Shown here: positions 1 through 7,184 of the stretch, piece by piece
Layout of the letters: each line of letters opens with the position of its first letter
Numbering within the stretch: the stretch's first letter is position 1
Source: JAENVT01 sp031412355
Lineage (GTDB): Bacteria; Actinomycetota; Acidimicrobiia; Acidimicrobiales; Ilumatobacteraceae
Direction: 5' to 3'
Assembly (NCBI GenBank): GCA_031412355.1
Contig: JANOCR010000188.1
Location: forward strand, 1 to 38,465
DNA length: 38,465 bases
Translations under genes and position numbers: made by a program
The notes under the pieces: model-generated
What the model was told of the DNA's origin: nothing
What the model saw: only the letters and a program-made list of their open reading frames with translations
Database searches by the model: none

Positions 1-1731
1 GACGTGGCAACCAGCGCGGTACGAGCAGATGAGATCGAGATCGGCGATACCCCACTCATTCGCCGGATGGGTCAGGTGGGCCATCCTGTTGGCGCGGTGG
101 TCGATGGCGAGGACGCCGACGTGGATGCGGTCTCGATCGCCCTCCAACGGCTGTGGTCGGAGGTCGGTTTCAGCAGCAAGGAAGTCAGAATCGGCATGTC
201 GTCGGCCCGCGTGATCGTGCGCACCATCGAGATGCCGAGGTTGTCCCACGACGAGTTGATGTCGACCATTCGACTGCAGCTCGACGACTACGTACCGCTC
301 CCAGCCGACGAGACCGTCTTCGACGTGAGAACAATGGATGGCATCGAGCCGACGGGGCAAACCCAGCAGCTCCTGCTCGCCGCGACGCACCAAGATGCCG
401 TCACGCCGCTCGTCATGGCAGTACTCGGCGCCCACCTCAAGGTCGCCGCCGTCGACGTCATCCCAGCAGCCCTCGCGCTCGCGCTCACCCATGACGAACC
501 CGGTCAGGACGATGCCCGCGTCGACATGTTGTTGTCGGTCGGCGCGGGAACCGTCATCGCCATCGCGGCGGCAGGCGGGGAGGCGCTGTTCTCGAGAACG
601 CTGACCAGCGCCAGCGGACGCCGAACGACGGAACGCATCGCAGCCGCGCTGTCGATCGGCGAAGCCGAGGCCGAGATGCATAAGCGTCTCGGATCAGCGG
701 ATGATCCGACATCGACGTGGGCAATGATGGCTGCAGCGCCAAGCGTCGACGAGTTGGTCGACGAGGTGAAAGCATCGCTCGAGTTCTATGCCGAGCAGCC
801 GTCGGCACGGCCCGTTCGGCGGTTGGTGCTGACCGGTGGTGGTTCATTGTTGCCGAGCCTTTCAACTTCGCTCAGTGAGCAGCTCGATCTGGAGGTTGTC
901 GACGCCGATCCGTTCGGTGGTGTGCGAATGGGGCGGACCGGGTTTGAACCGTCTGACCTGCCGTACCTCGCCCCGTACATGGCCGCCGCACTCGGCATCG
1001 CCCTGGGGGCGACGCGACCGAAGGACCGGCGAATCGACCTGACGCCGGTCGCAAGACGAGCCGTCCGCGCGCTGAACCCGCGTCGAATTCTCATCCGCAT
1101 CGGTGCAGTCGCGGTCGTTGGGGCCGCAGCGGCGCTGTATCTCAGCGGCCGTGGCGCTGTCGCCGGCGAGTCGGAACGATTGGCGACAGCCAACGCCGAG
1201 CTCGCCGTCCTTCAGGCCAGCATCGCCGAGCGAGATGCGGCGGGCGCGCCGTTGCCGACTCCGGGCGCGACGAGCTCCGCTGCCAGCCCCGCCGATGTTG
1301 CCGCCAGCGTGGCTGCGACCGACATCGATTGGATTGCAGTCGAAGTTGCCGTCAGGGAGGGCAGCACGCCCCTCGGTATCGCGATCTCCTCGTTCCAAGG
1401 TGTGTTCGAGCCGCCGATCGTGCCGGTGGAGATTCCGGTGGTTGACCCTGCCGCCCCCGCTGCTGAGACACCCGCGACTCCGGCCGTCATCGCGAACGAA
1501 CCACCACCTCGCCTGGGAAAGCTGACGCTGACGGCGACGGCTCCCGGCCTGCTGGCAGTAGCCGACTGGCTGGACTCCATCTCGGGTGACACTCGATTCG
1601 CCGCGCCGTGGGCCTCGGGCATCACCATGATCGCCCGGCCGGACGGCACGAGCTCCGTGCAACTCACGATGGAGATGGTGCTGACTGTCGAGAACCTGGT
1701 CGACCGGACAACCGTGGAGGTCGCAGGATGA
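1..1731 (+). CDS. pilM: PilM-PilN fusion, type IV pilus assembly (5' end cut by window edge)
   Basis: Cytoplasmic actin-like PilM joined to a PilN-like membrane protein; together with PilO they form the inner-membrane alignment platform of type IV pili. The frame is open from base 1, and the first residues (DVATSAVRADEI) match the start of PilM just after its initial G-L, so the true start lies a few codons upstream. The actin-like part shows a G-A-G-T loop near residue 180 and an L-T-G-G-G-S motif near 278. A single membrane helix follows at about 363-381, then an Ala/Pro-rich periplasmic region. PilM and PilN are usually separate genes, so the fusion is notable. The stop overlaps the pilO start (ATGA). 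The PilM part is clear; the PilN part rests on order and topology. Confidence 0.85.
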   Translation, partial: DVATSAVRADEIEIGDTPLIRRMGQVGHPVGAVVDGEDADVDAVSIALQRLWSEVGFSSKEVRIGMSSARVIVRTIEMPRLSHDELMSTIRLQLDDYVPLPADETVFDVRTMDGIEPTGQTQQLLLAATHQDAVTPLVMAVLGAHLKVAAVDVIPAALALALTHDEPGQDDARVDMLLSVGAGTVIAIAAAGGEALFSRTLTSASGRRTTERIAAALSIGEAEAEMHKRLGSADDPTSTWAMMAAAPSVDELVDEVKASLEFYAEQPSARPVRRLVLTGGGSLLPSLSTSLSEQLDLEVVDADPFGGVRMGRTGFEPSDLPYLAPYMAAALGIALGATRPKDRRIDLTPVARRAVRALNPRRILIRIGAVAVVGAAAALYLSGRGAVAGESERLATANAELAVLQASIAERDAAGAPLPTPGATSSAASPADVAASVAATDIDWIAVEVAVREGSTPLGIAISSFQGVFEPPIVPVEIPVVDPAAPAAETPATPAVIANEPPPRLGKLTLTATAPGLLAVADWLDSISGDTRFAAPWASGITMIARPDGTSSVQLTMEMVLTVENLVDRTTVEVAG

Positions 1732-2279
1732 GCCGCAGCCGCAAGGACAACACCATGTTGGGTGCGATGGGTGTGCTCGTGGTGTTCGCCGCCTACAACT
1801 TCCTGATCAAGCCCCAGAATGCCGACCTGTCGGCGATTCGCGACGAACGGACGGCTGTCGAGCAGAGCGTTGCCGACGCCGATCTGGCGCTGAGGCGGCC
1901 ACCGGATGTAGCCGATCTACCCGTGGGGATCGATGCCGGGGCATTGGCCGCGGCAATCCCCGCGGATCCGGCGATAGCCACACTGTTGCGCCAGCTTCAA
2001 CAGATCGCCAGTGAGACAGGCACGCTGCAGGGCTCGATCTCGCCGACGGCTGTCGCCCCGAATCCGGCCGGGCCCGGTGGTTCGTTGCAGGTTGCCATCA
2101 CCGCATCGGGCTCGCACGAGGCCGCGCTGGCGTACCTGCAGCGCCTGCGCGATCTCGAACGCCTGGTGGTCATCGAGCAGATCGCCATCAACGTCCAGCC
2201 GGACGCGACGGAGCAACTGCAGATCGCGGCGCGTGTGTTCACCCAGCAACCTCCGAGCGATTCGCTCGTTTCGCCGTGA
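1728..2279 (+). CDS. pilO: PilO-like type IV pilus inner-membrane protein
   Basis: 183 residues, with one membrane helix at about 10-26 (GAMGVLVVFAAYNFLI), then a coiled-coil stretch (DLSAIRDERTAVEQSVADAD) and a periplasmic alpha/beta domain. This is the PilO/GspM-like topology; PilO pairs with PilN in the alignment subcomplex. The ATG at 1728 overlaps the stop of the preceding gene by four bases, which fixes the start and shows translational coupling; a longer open frame upstream in this phase is only a shadow. The sequence itself is weakly conserved, so the name rests mainly on position after PilM-PilN, size and topology. Confidence 0.72.
   Translation: MSRSRKDNTMLGAMGVLVVFAAYNFLIKPQNADLSAIRDERTAVEQSVADADLALRRPPDVADLPVGIDAGALAAAIPADPAIATLLRQLQQIASETGTLQGSISPTAVAPNPAGPGGSLQVAITASGSHEAALAYLQRLRDLERLVVIEQIAINVQPDATEQLQIAARVFTQQPPSDSLVSP
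2254..2268 (+). terminator. small hairpin at the 3' end of pilO
   Basis: A perfect 6-bp stem (CGAGCG / CGCTCG) with a 3-base loop lies within the last codons of pilO. A run of six T follows at 2282-2287, about 13 bases beyond the stem, too far for a classical terminator. It could attenuate read-through so that the pilin is expressed mainly from its own promoter. Weak evidence. Confidence 0.25.
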
Positions 2280-2360
2280 TGTTTTTTCCCGATGTGTGGA
2301 AACGAATGATCGACGTGCCCCGACGTGGCCGACACAGCAGATACAGGCAACATGACTACT

Positions 2361-2365
2361 GGAGA
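2361..2365 (+). promoter_or_regulatory. ribosome binding site deciding the pilin start
   Basis: GGAGA six bases before the ATG at 2372. It favours this start over the longer open frame beginning at 2276, whose extra 32 residues would give an implausibly long prepilin leader. Confidence 0.6.
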
Positions 2366-2371
2366 ACATCA

Positions 2372-2869
2372 ATGAACGAAATGCGGACTCATCGAGGGCA
2401 CGAAGACAAAGGATTCACGCTCATCGAGCTGATGGTGGTCGTCCTGATCATCGCTATCTTGTTGGCGATTGCCATCCCAACCTTCCTCGGCGCACAGAAC
2501 AAGGCAAAGGACCGCAGCGCGCAGTCCTCGGCCCGTAACGCGCTGACCAACGCCAAGACCATCTACGCAGACAGCGCCACGTACGCAACGGCAACCCCCG
2601 CTGCCCTGCTGGCCAGCGAGCCGTCCTTGACGTTCCAAGCCACAGTCTCGACCGGACCGAAAAACGTTTCCGTGGCTCTAGTACCGGCGCAGAACCTGTG
2701 GTTCGCTGCTGTGCTGTCGGACACCGCCACCTGCTTCTACATCGCTGACAACATCGGCGCCGCCACATCGACAGTGCCCGCGGGCACTTCGTACGGGAAA
2801 GGTACTGCGGCGAACTGCACCAATGCGATTGCTGCGGGCCTGACGTACACACCCACCACCGGTTGGTGA
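2372..2869 (+). CDS. type IV pilin (prepilin)
   Basis: 165-residue prepilin. A short charged leader ends in the class III signal KG^FTLIELMVV, where prepilin peptidase cuts after Gly and methylates Phe; Glu at mature position 5 is present. The hydrophobic helix (mature residues 1-25) ends in the common AIPTFLGAQNKAKDRSAQ pattern. The C-terminal head has two Cys (in TATCFY and AANCTN), suited to a disulfide loop as in PilA-type pilins. It lies downstream of pilM-pilO with a gap of about 90 bases and its own ribosome binding site, and is followed by a strong terminator, consistent with separate high-level expression. Whether it is the major or a minor pilin cannot be told. Confidence 0.93.
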   Translation: MNEMRTHRGHEDKGFTLIELMVVVLIIAILLAIAIPTFLGAQNKAKDRSAQSSARNALTNAKTIYADSATYATATPAALLASEPSLTFQATVSTGPKNVSVALVPAQNLWFAAVLSDTATCFYIADNIGAATSTVPAGTSYGKGTAANCTNAIAAGLTYTPTTGW

Positions 2870-2884
2870 GATTTCGGATTGTCG

Positions 2885-2920
2885 AAAGGGTGAGTCAGCG
2901 TCGCGCTGGCTCACCCTTCT
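2885..2920 (+). terminator. intrinsic terminator after the pilin gene
   Basis: Inverted repeat with a 12-bp stem (GGGTGAGTCAGC / GCTGGCTCACCC, one G-U pair) around the loop GTCGC, extended by A-A/T-T pairs at the base and followed by TTCT. It begins 16 bases after the pilin stop and separates the pilus genes from the IS remnant. Confidence 0.75.
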
Positions 2921-2947
2921 ATCAGAGGGCGAGAACGGAGAACACCG

Positions 2948-3355
2948 ATGGCCATGTCCATCAACTCACGACCGGACGCGCCCGCCCACCTCGGGCAGGC
3001 GAGGCGCCGGCGGTACGGGGCTGCATACAAGCTGGAGATCCTCGCCGAGTACGAGACGCTGGACCGTGAAGGCAAAGGTGAACTGTTGCGCCGCGAGGTG
3101 CTGTACACATCGCTGTTGTCGGAGTGGCGCAAGCAGCGCGATCGCGGCGCCATCGAGGCACTGGCCGGCAAGCCCGGCCGACCGCCACACGATCCCATGG
3201 AGCGCGAGAACGCTCGTCTTAAACATCGGGTCGAACGGCTCGAGGTCGACCTGGAGCGTGCACGTTCCGTGATCGAGGTGCAGGGAAAATGCTCGGCGCT
3301 GTTGGAGGAATTCGCCACCGACAGCGCCGCGATCAACGGCGACGCGACGAAATGA
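2948..3355 (+). CDS. IS3-type transposase OrfA (helix-turn-helix)
   Basis: 135 residues. The N-terminal helix-turn-helix (RRRYGAAYKLEILAEYE, then LLRREVLYTSLLSEWRKQRD) is followed by a leucine-zipper-like coiled coil (MERENARLKHRVERLEVDLERA). This is the build of OrfA in IS3-family elements, which binds the element ends and dimerises. A ribosome binding site (GGAG) lies just upstream. The ATGA overlap with the following orfB start is as expected for IS3 elements. Because orfB is cut to 40 codons the element cannot transpose, and this gene is probably a relic even though it is intact. Confidence 0.75.
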   Translation: MAMSINSRPDAPAHLGQARRRRYGAAYKLEILAEYETLDREGKGELLRREVLYTSLLSEWRKQRDRGAIEALAGKPGRPPHDPMERENARLKHRVERLEVDLERARSVIEVQGKCSALLEEFATDSAAINGDATK

Positions 3356-3474
3356 TCGAGCGTGCAATCCATGAGCTCACCCCGCTCGTAGGTACCAGTG
3401 CGGCGTGCGCGGCAGTCGGCCGCACGCGCCAGACGCACTACCGCTGGCACCGCAAAGACGCCCACGGCTCCTAA
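3352..3474 (+). pseudogene. IS3-type transposase OrfB, truncated N-terminal fragment
   Basis: Only 40 codons (MIERAIHELTPLVGTSAACA...) before a stop at 3472. The fragment matches the start of IS3 OrfB proteins, a small helix-turn-helix (VGTSAACAAVGRTRQTHYRWHR) that precedes the DDE integrase domain. Full OrfB is about 280-300 residues; the whole catalytic domain is missing and the end of the lysR gene lies only eight bases further on. The element's right end was therefore lost, probably by deletion. Confidence 0.7.
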
Positions 3475-3481
3475 TCCGGCA

Positions 3482-4342
3482 TCAATGCCCAGCGCGCGAC
3501 AACGCGCGCTGGGCATTGGCGATGAAAGCCTTGGTGTGCGGATGCGCGTTGCGGCGCGGCCAGACCAAGACGACCGGCACAGTCGATGCGTCGACGATAG
3601 GGATGAAGCACACGTCGGGATGCGGATGCAGCGTCGCCGTCGACGCCGGCGTGACGCCGATGCCCTGCGACGTAGCGATGGCGATCAGCCAGTCATCGAT
3701 GGTCGGTAGGTCCGCTCCGATCGTCGGCCGCGGCGGCTTCGGCCACAGATCGAGCGTGGTGGTGCCGGTGGTGGAACTGACGACCAATGTCTCGCCGACG
3801 AGGTCGGCGAGCGACACCTCGGCGAGACCGGCCAGCCGATGGCCGACCGGCACGACCGCCATCCGCTGTTCGTTGTCGACGACGATCGATCGCAGCGATG
3901 CGTCGGTGATCGGGCCACGCACCAAGGCCACGTCGACATGTCCTTCCACCAGTCCGGCGACCCGTTCGTTGTTGCGCTGCGGTCGCAACTGACGCTCGGG
4001 AAACGCCGCATTCCACGAGCGCATGATCGCCGCGGCGTGTGTGGCACTGCTCCAGTTGTGCCCGAAACGAAGGGGCTGCACCGCCGCGCTGATCGATGCC
4101 ACCGCATCGTCGAGGCGCCGCACGGCATCGCGCGCCGTCGCGGCAAATACAGTGCCCGCCGGAGTCAGCACGAGGTGATGTGTGGACCGATCGACCAGTC
4201 GCACGGCGAGGCTGCGCTCGAGTTGGGCCAACGTGCGAGACAGTGCGGGTTGCGAAATGTGCAAGTTCTCTGCGGCCCTGGTGATGTTGCCAGCGTCCGC
4301 TATCGCCAGGAAGCACCGCAGGTGTCGGAGCTCGATGGTCAT
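3482..4342 (-). CDS. LysR-family transcriptional regulator
   Basis: 286 residues. The N-terminal winged helix-turn-helix (about 3-62: ELRHLRCFLAIADAGNITRAAENLHISQPALSRTLAQLE) is followed by a LysR substrate-binding domain (about 90-280). The ATG at 4342 puts the helix-turn-helix at the very N-terminus as in the family; upstream codons in the open frame were rejected. It is divergent from the EamA exporter, with a 68-base shared region holding a T-N11-A site, so it probably controls itself and the exporter in response to an unknown small molecule. The last codons and stop lie inside a perfect 15-bp inverted repeat. Confidence 0.9.
   Translation of the reverse strand: MTIELRHLRCFLAIADAGNITRAAENLHISQPALSRTLAQLERSLAVRLVDRSTHHLVLTPAGTVFAATARDAVRRLDDAVASISAAVQPLRFGHNWSSATHAAAIMRSWNAAFPERQLRPQRNNERVAGLVEGHVDVALVRGPITDASLRSIVVDNEQRMAVVPVGHRLAGLAEVSLADLVGETLVVSSTTGTTTLDLWPKPPRPTIGADLPTIDDWLIAIATSQGIGVTPASTATLHPHPDVCFIPIVDASTVPVVLVWPRRNAHPHTKAFIANAQRALSRAGH
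3484..3517. terminator. perfect 15-bp inverted repeat spanning the lysR 3' end
   Basis: Arms 3484-3498 and 3503-3517 are perfectly complementary around the loop ACAA. The structure includes the last eleven lysR codons and overlaps the first base of its stop codon. There is no T tract on either side. It may act as a strong hairpin terminator or 3'-end stabiliser at the junction with the IS remnant. Confidence 0.5.
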
Positions 4343-4374
4343 ACGTCTGGAGCATAACCACGTCTCGATCGGCA

Positions 4375-4387
4375 TTTCACACGGAAA
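4375..4387. promoter_or_regulatory. LysR-type T-N11-A box between lysR and the exporter gene
   Basis: TTTC-ACACG-GAAA, an interrupted dyad with the T-N11-A form typical of LysR binding sites, 33 bases from the lysR start and 24 from the exporter start. Location and symmetry support an operator; a 13-base motif alone is weak. Confidence 0.4.
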
Positions 4388-4410
4388 CGTTCGTCCGTCA
4401 CGCTGCTGGC

Positions 4411-5232
4411 GTGAGCAGAATTCCATTGGTCGGCGCATCGATCGTGTCGGTGCAACTCGGCGCGGCCATCGCTTCGTCGCTGTTCGAGCGGATCGGAGCC
4501 CCCGGGACTGTGCTGTTGCGGCAGGGCCTCGCTGCGGTGATCCTGCTGATCGTCGCCCGACCACGTCTCGCCGGCCGGTCGCGTCGCGACTGGCACGTGG
4601 TGTGCGTGTTCGGCCTGGTGCTGGCGGTGATGAACGTCTGCTTCTACGCGGCAGTCGAACGCCTCCCCCTTGGCATCGCCGTGACCATCGAACTGTTCGG
4701 CCCGCTGGGCCTCGCCGCGTCGATGTCGCGCAGGGCGTGGGAGTTCGCCTACGTGTTGCTGGCTGCCGCGGGCGTGGCACTGCTGGGCGGAGCCACGCGA
4801 CATCTCGACCGGGGCGGAGTTGCGTTTGCCCTTGCCGCCGCCGCAGGCTGGGCGAGTTACATCCTGTTGAGCCGACGGACGGGCCGCCAGTTCGAAGGCG
4901 TCGACGGGCTCGCCCTGGCGATGGTCGTTGCAACCCTTGCCGTGGCGCCGCTAGGGATCGCGACGGGTGGCGCACGACTCCTGGAGTCCCGCGCCCTGAT
5001 GATCGGGCTGGCGGTGGCAATCCTGTCGGCGGCGATCCCGTTCACCCTCGAGATTCACGCGCTGCGCGCGGTCGGTCCCCGCACGTTCGGCGTGGTGATG
5101 AGCACGAGCCCAGCGGTCGCAGCCGGGATGGGATGGTTGGTGCTGCACGAGCCGCTCGGCATGCTGCAGGTGGTCGCTATTGCGTGCGTAGGTGCAGCCA
5201 GCGCCGGAACAGTTCTAGCCAACAGAACCTGA
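4411..5232 (+). CDS. EamA/DMT-family transporter (RhtA-like exporter)
   Basis: 273 residues, about ten hydrophobic segments arranged as two EamA repeats (roughly 5-125 and 135-270). The sequence resembles the RhtA branch (threonine/homoserine efflux), for example QLGAAIASSLFERIGAPGTVLLRQ in repeat 1 and ALRAVGPRTFGVVMSTSPAVAA in repeat 2. It would export a small metabolite across the inner membrane; the substrate is not readable. Start is GTG at 4411. It is divergent from a LysR regulator, a common arrangement for EamA exporters. A symmetrical hairpin follows the gene. Confidence 0.85.
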   Translation: MSRIPLVGASIVSVQLGAAIASSLFERIGAPGTVLLRQGLAAVILLIVARPRLAGRSRRDWHVVCVFGLVLAVMNVCFYAAVERLPLGIAVTIELFGPLGLAASMSRRAWEFAYVLLAAAGVALLGGATRHLDRGGVAFALAAAAGWASYILLSRRTGRQFEGVDGLALAMVVATLAVAPLGIATGGARLLESRALMIGLAVAILSAAIPFTLEIHALRAVGPRTFGVVMSTSPAVAAGMGWLVLHEPLGMLQVVAIACVGAASAGTVLANRT

Positions 5233-5266
5233 ACTGGCGCTCGGCAGGTTCCGCGCCGTCTGCGTA

Positions 5267-5297
5267 AGCTCACAGAACGACAGTCGTTCAATGAGCT
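5267..5297. terminator. bidirectional hairpin between convergent genes
   Basis: Nested inverted repeat: AGCTCA/TGAGCT outer arms and AACGA/TCGTT inner arms, around a CAG loop with a 3-base internal bulge on each side. It lies between the stop of the EamA gene and the stop of the convergent GNAT gene, where a terminator for both strands is expected. No strong T run. Confidence 0.5.
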
Positions 5298-5324
5298 GAC
5301 ACAGACACATCTTTAATCAGACGC

Positions 5325-6146
5325 CTACGCCAGCCCTGCGCGAACGGTTGCTCGTTGTTCGACCACTACCTGCGTGTGGATGTGTTGAAACCCGAAGCGA
5401 ACGATGTTGCGCGCCGACGGTCCGCTAGACAGCGCCGTCACCGCTGCAAGCTCGCACCCGGCCTCGGCGACGATCCGCAGGCGGTGGGCCACCAGCGCCG
5501 CCTGCACCCCGCGCTGGCGGAAGGCAGGGACGGTGGCGGCGCCGCCCAACCATGCAACACCGTCGACGACTTGCACCGAGCCGCATCCCACCGGCTGGCC
5601 ATCCAAGCAAGCCAGGAACGTCTGGGAGTTCGCAAGGATGAAGCCGGCCCTGCCGATCTCGTCGTTGGCCACCAACGCCTGCCCGTGCTCGGCCTCGAAG
5701 CCCTTGTTGAAGACCCCGATCCATCGCTCCACATCAAGGTCGCCGACGCTTTCGATCGCAAATGGCGTCGGATCTGCCGCCACTGTCTTCGTAGGTCCCA
5801 GCGCGAACACCGACCGGAACCAGCGCGAGACGAATCCGCGCCGGGCAAACTCGGCGAGCGTCGATGGCGGCGCCCACGACGACAACTCGACCATTGGGGG
5901 CAACCCGCGCTCGATGAAGAAGTGTTCGATCTCGTCGACGTCGGCGGCCGACAGTTCGTCGAGGGTCACGCCGATCGCCCGGTTCACGTAACGACCGGGC
6001 CCCATGGCGATCAGCGCGCCGCCGTGAAAGTCGCGGCCCTCTGCACGGCTCTTCGGATCGAGAGTCCTGAGTGCGGCTACCAGATCCAGGCTCGCCCTGG
6101 CGGCAGTCGACTCCAACAGTCGTACCAGCTTCAGGTCGACGTCCAC
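5325..6146 (-). CDS. GNAT-family N-acetyltransferase
   Basis: 273 residues. The C-terminal half (about 130-265) is a GNAT domain with the acetyl-CoA loop PAFRQRGVQAALVAHRL and a preceding strand G-C-G-S-V-Q-V-V-D-G-V-A-W-L. The N-terminal half resembles the degenerate first domain of two-domain GNATs. The likely reaction is acetyl transfer from acetyl-CoA to an amine; the acceptor is unknown. Start is GTG at 6146, nine bases after the LLM stop, making it the last gene of the six-gene minus-strand operon. Its place suggests acetylation of a pathway product or detoxification, but this is inference. Confidence 0.82.
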   Translation of the reverse strand: MDVDLKLVRLLESTAARASLDLVAALRTLDPKSRAEGRDFHGGALIAMGPGRYVNRAIGVTLDELSAADVDEIEHFFIERGLPPMVELSSWAPPSTLAEFARRGFVSRWFRSVFALGPTKTVAADPTPFAIESVGDLDVERWIGVFNKGFEAEHGQALVANDEIGRAGFILANSQTFLACLDGQPVGCGSVQVVDGVAWLGGAATVPAFRQRGVQAALVAHRLRIVAEAGCELAAVTALSSGPSARNIVRFGFQHIHTQVVVEQRATVRAGLA

Positions 6147-6155
6147 CCGCCGAGG

Positions 6156-7160
6156 CTACGTGGCAGTCCAACCGGCGAAGGCGTCGATCATCGCATAGAC
6201 GTCGCCGAGCGGATACAGGATGGGACACGTACAACCGTGGCGGATGTAGTGCGACACACGTTCGCGAGCTTCGGCAGCAGTGCCCGAGGCGGTCAGCATC
6301 TGCACGATCTCGTCAGGCACCAGCTTCGAGGCAGCGACCACCTGCTCGTGGGTGGCTGGCCACGTCAACACCTCGCCAACACGATCGAGCAGGTCCTGCG
6401 GCACGCCCGATGCCTTCATGATGTGCGGCTGTTGACCGAGGTACTGCGTGACCATCAGCCGGGCCATGTCGAGCGCAGTCTGGCGATCCTCGTGCACCGA
6501 ACAGACCACCAACTGCGGGCGATCGATGTCGGCCAACTTGCGTCCAGATCGATCGAGCCCGACCTGCAGTGCCTCGATGGCCCGCTGGTTGTACTCGGGC
6601 GACACCAGGTAGTTCAGCACCACGCCGTCGGCGATCTCGCCGGTGAGCTCCATCATCTTCATCCCGGTCGCGCCGATGTAGATCGGCACGTCCTTGGCGC
6701 GGCGTTCCTGGTACACGTAATCCAGTTCGACGCCGTCGAGGTGCACGTACCGGCCGTCGAACGACACGGTCTCGTTGTGCAGCAGCGCACGCACCGCGGT
6801 GACAACTTCGCGCATGACCCCCAACGGCCGGTCGCGTCGAATACCGACCTTGGCGGCCAGGGGATCCCACCACGCGCCGATGCCGAGGATCACCCGGCCG
6901 GGTGCGAGATCGTCGAGCGTCGAGAACGTCGATGCCAGTCGCGCCGGATTGCGAGTCCAGCAATCCACGACACCCGACCCGATCTTGATGGTCTCGGTGA
7001 CCGAGGCAAATGCAGCCATCGGTACCACGGCGTCGCGCACCAGGCGGCTGTCGGCCTGCCACACGGCATCGAATCCCTTGGCCTCGGCGTACTTGGCGAA
7101 CTCCATCCCCTCGCGGATCGGATGAGCGTCTTGCAGATAGATCGCAGCTGGTGTGGTCAT
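6156..7160 (-). CDS. LLM-class F420-dependent (luciferase-like) oxidoreductase
   Basis: 334 residues, a single luciferase-like TIM barrel. Family signatures are visible: the early helix EFAKYAEAKGFDAVWQADS, the segment VVDCWTRNPARLASTFSTLD, and the motif RVILGIGAWWDPLAAKVG. In actinobacteria such proteins mostly use coenzyme F420, so a hydride-transfer reaction is likely; an FMN monooxygenase role like RutA cannot be excluded. A purine-rich ribosome binding site precedes ATG 7160. The upstream amidohydrolase ends 24 bases before it and the GNAT gene follows after nine, so it belongs to the C-N hydrolase operon. Substrate unknown. Confidence 0.88.
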   Translation of the reverse strand: MTTPAAIYLQDAHPIREGMEFAKYAEAKGFDAVWQADSRLVRDAVVPMAAFASVTETIKIGSGVVDCWTRNPARLASTFSTLDDLAPGRVILGIGAWWDPLAAKVGIRRDRPLGVMREVVTAVRALLHNETVSFDGRYVHLDGVELDYVYQERRAKDVPIYIGATGMKMMELTGEIADGVVLNYLVSPEYNQRAIEALQVGLDRSGRKLADIDRPQLVVCSVHEDRQTALDMARLMVTQYLGQQPHIMKASGVPQDLLDRVGEVLTWPATHEQVVAASKLVPDEIVQMLTASGTAAEARERVSHYIRHGCTCPILYPLGDVYAMIDAFAGWTAT

Positions 7161-7184
7161 CAGGAGCCCCTCACGTCGAATACT

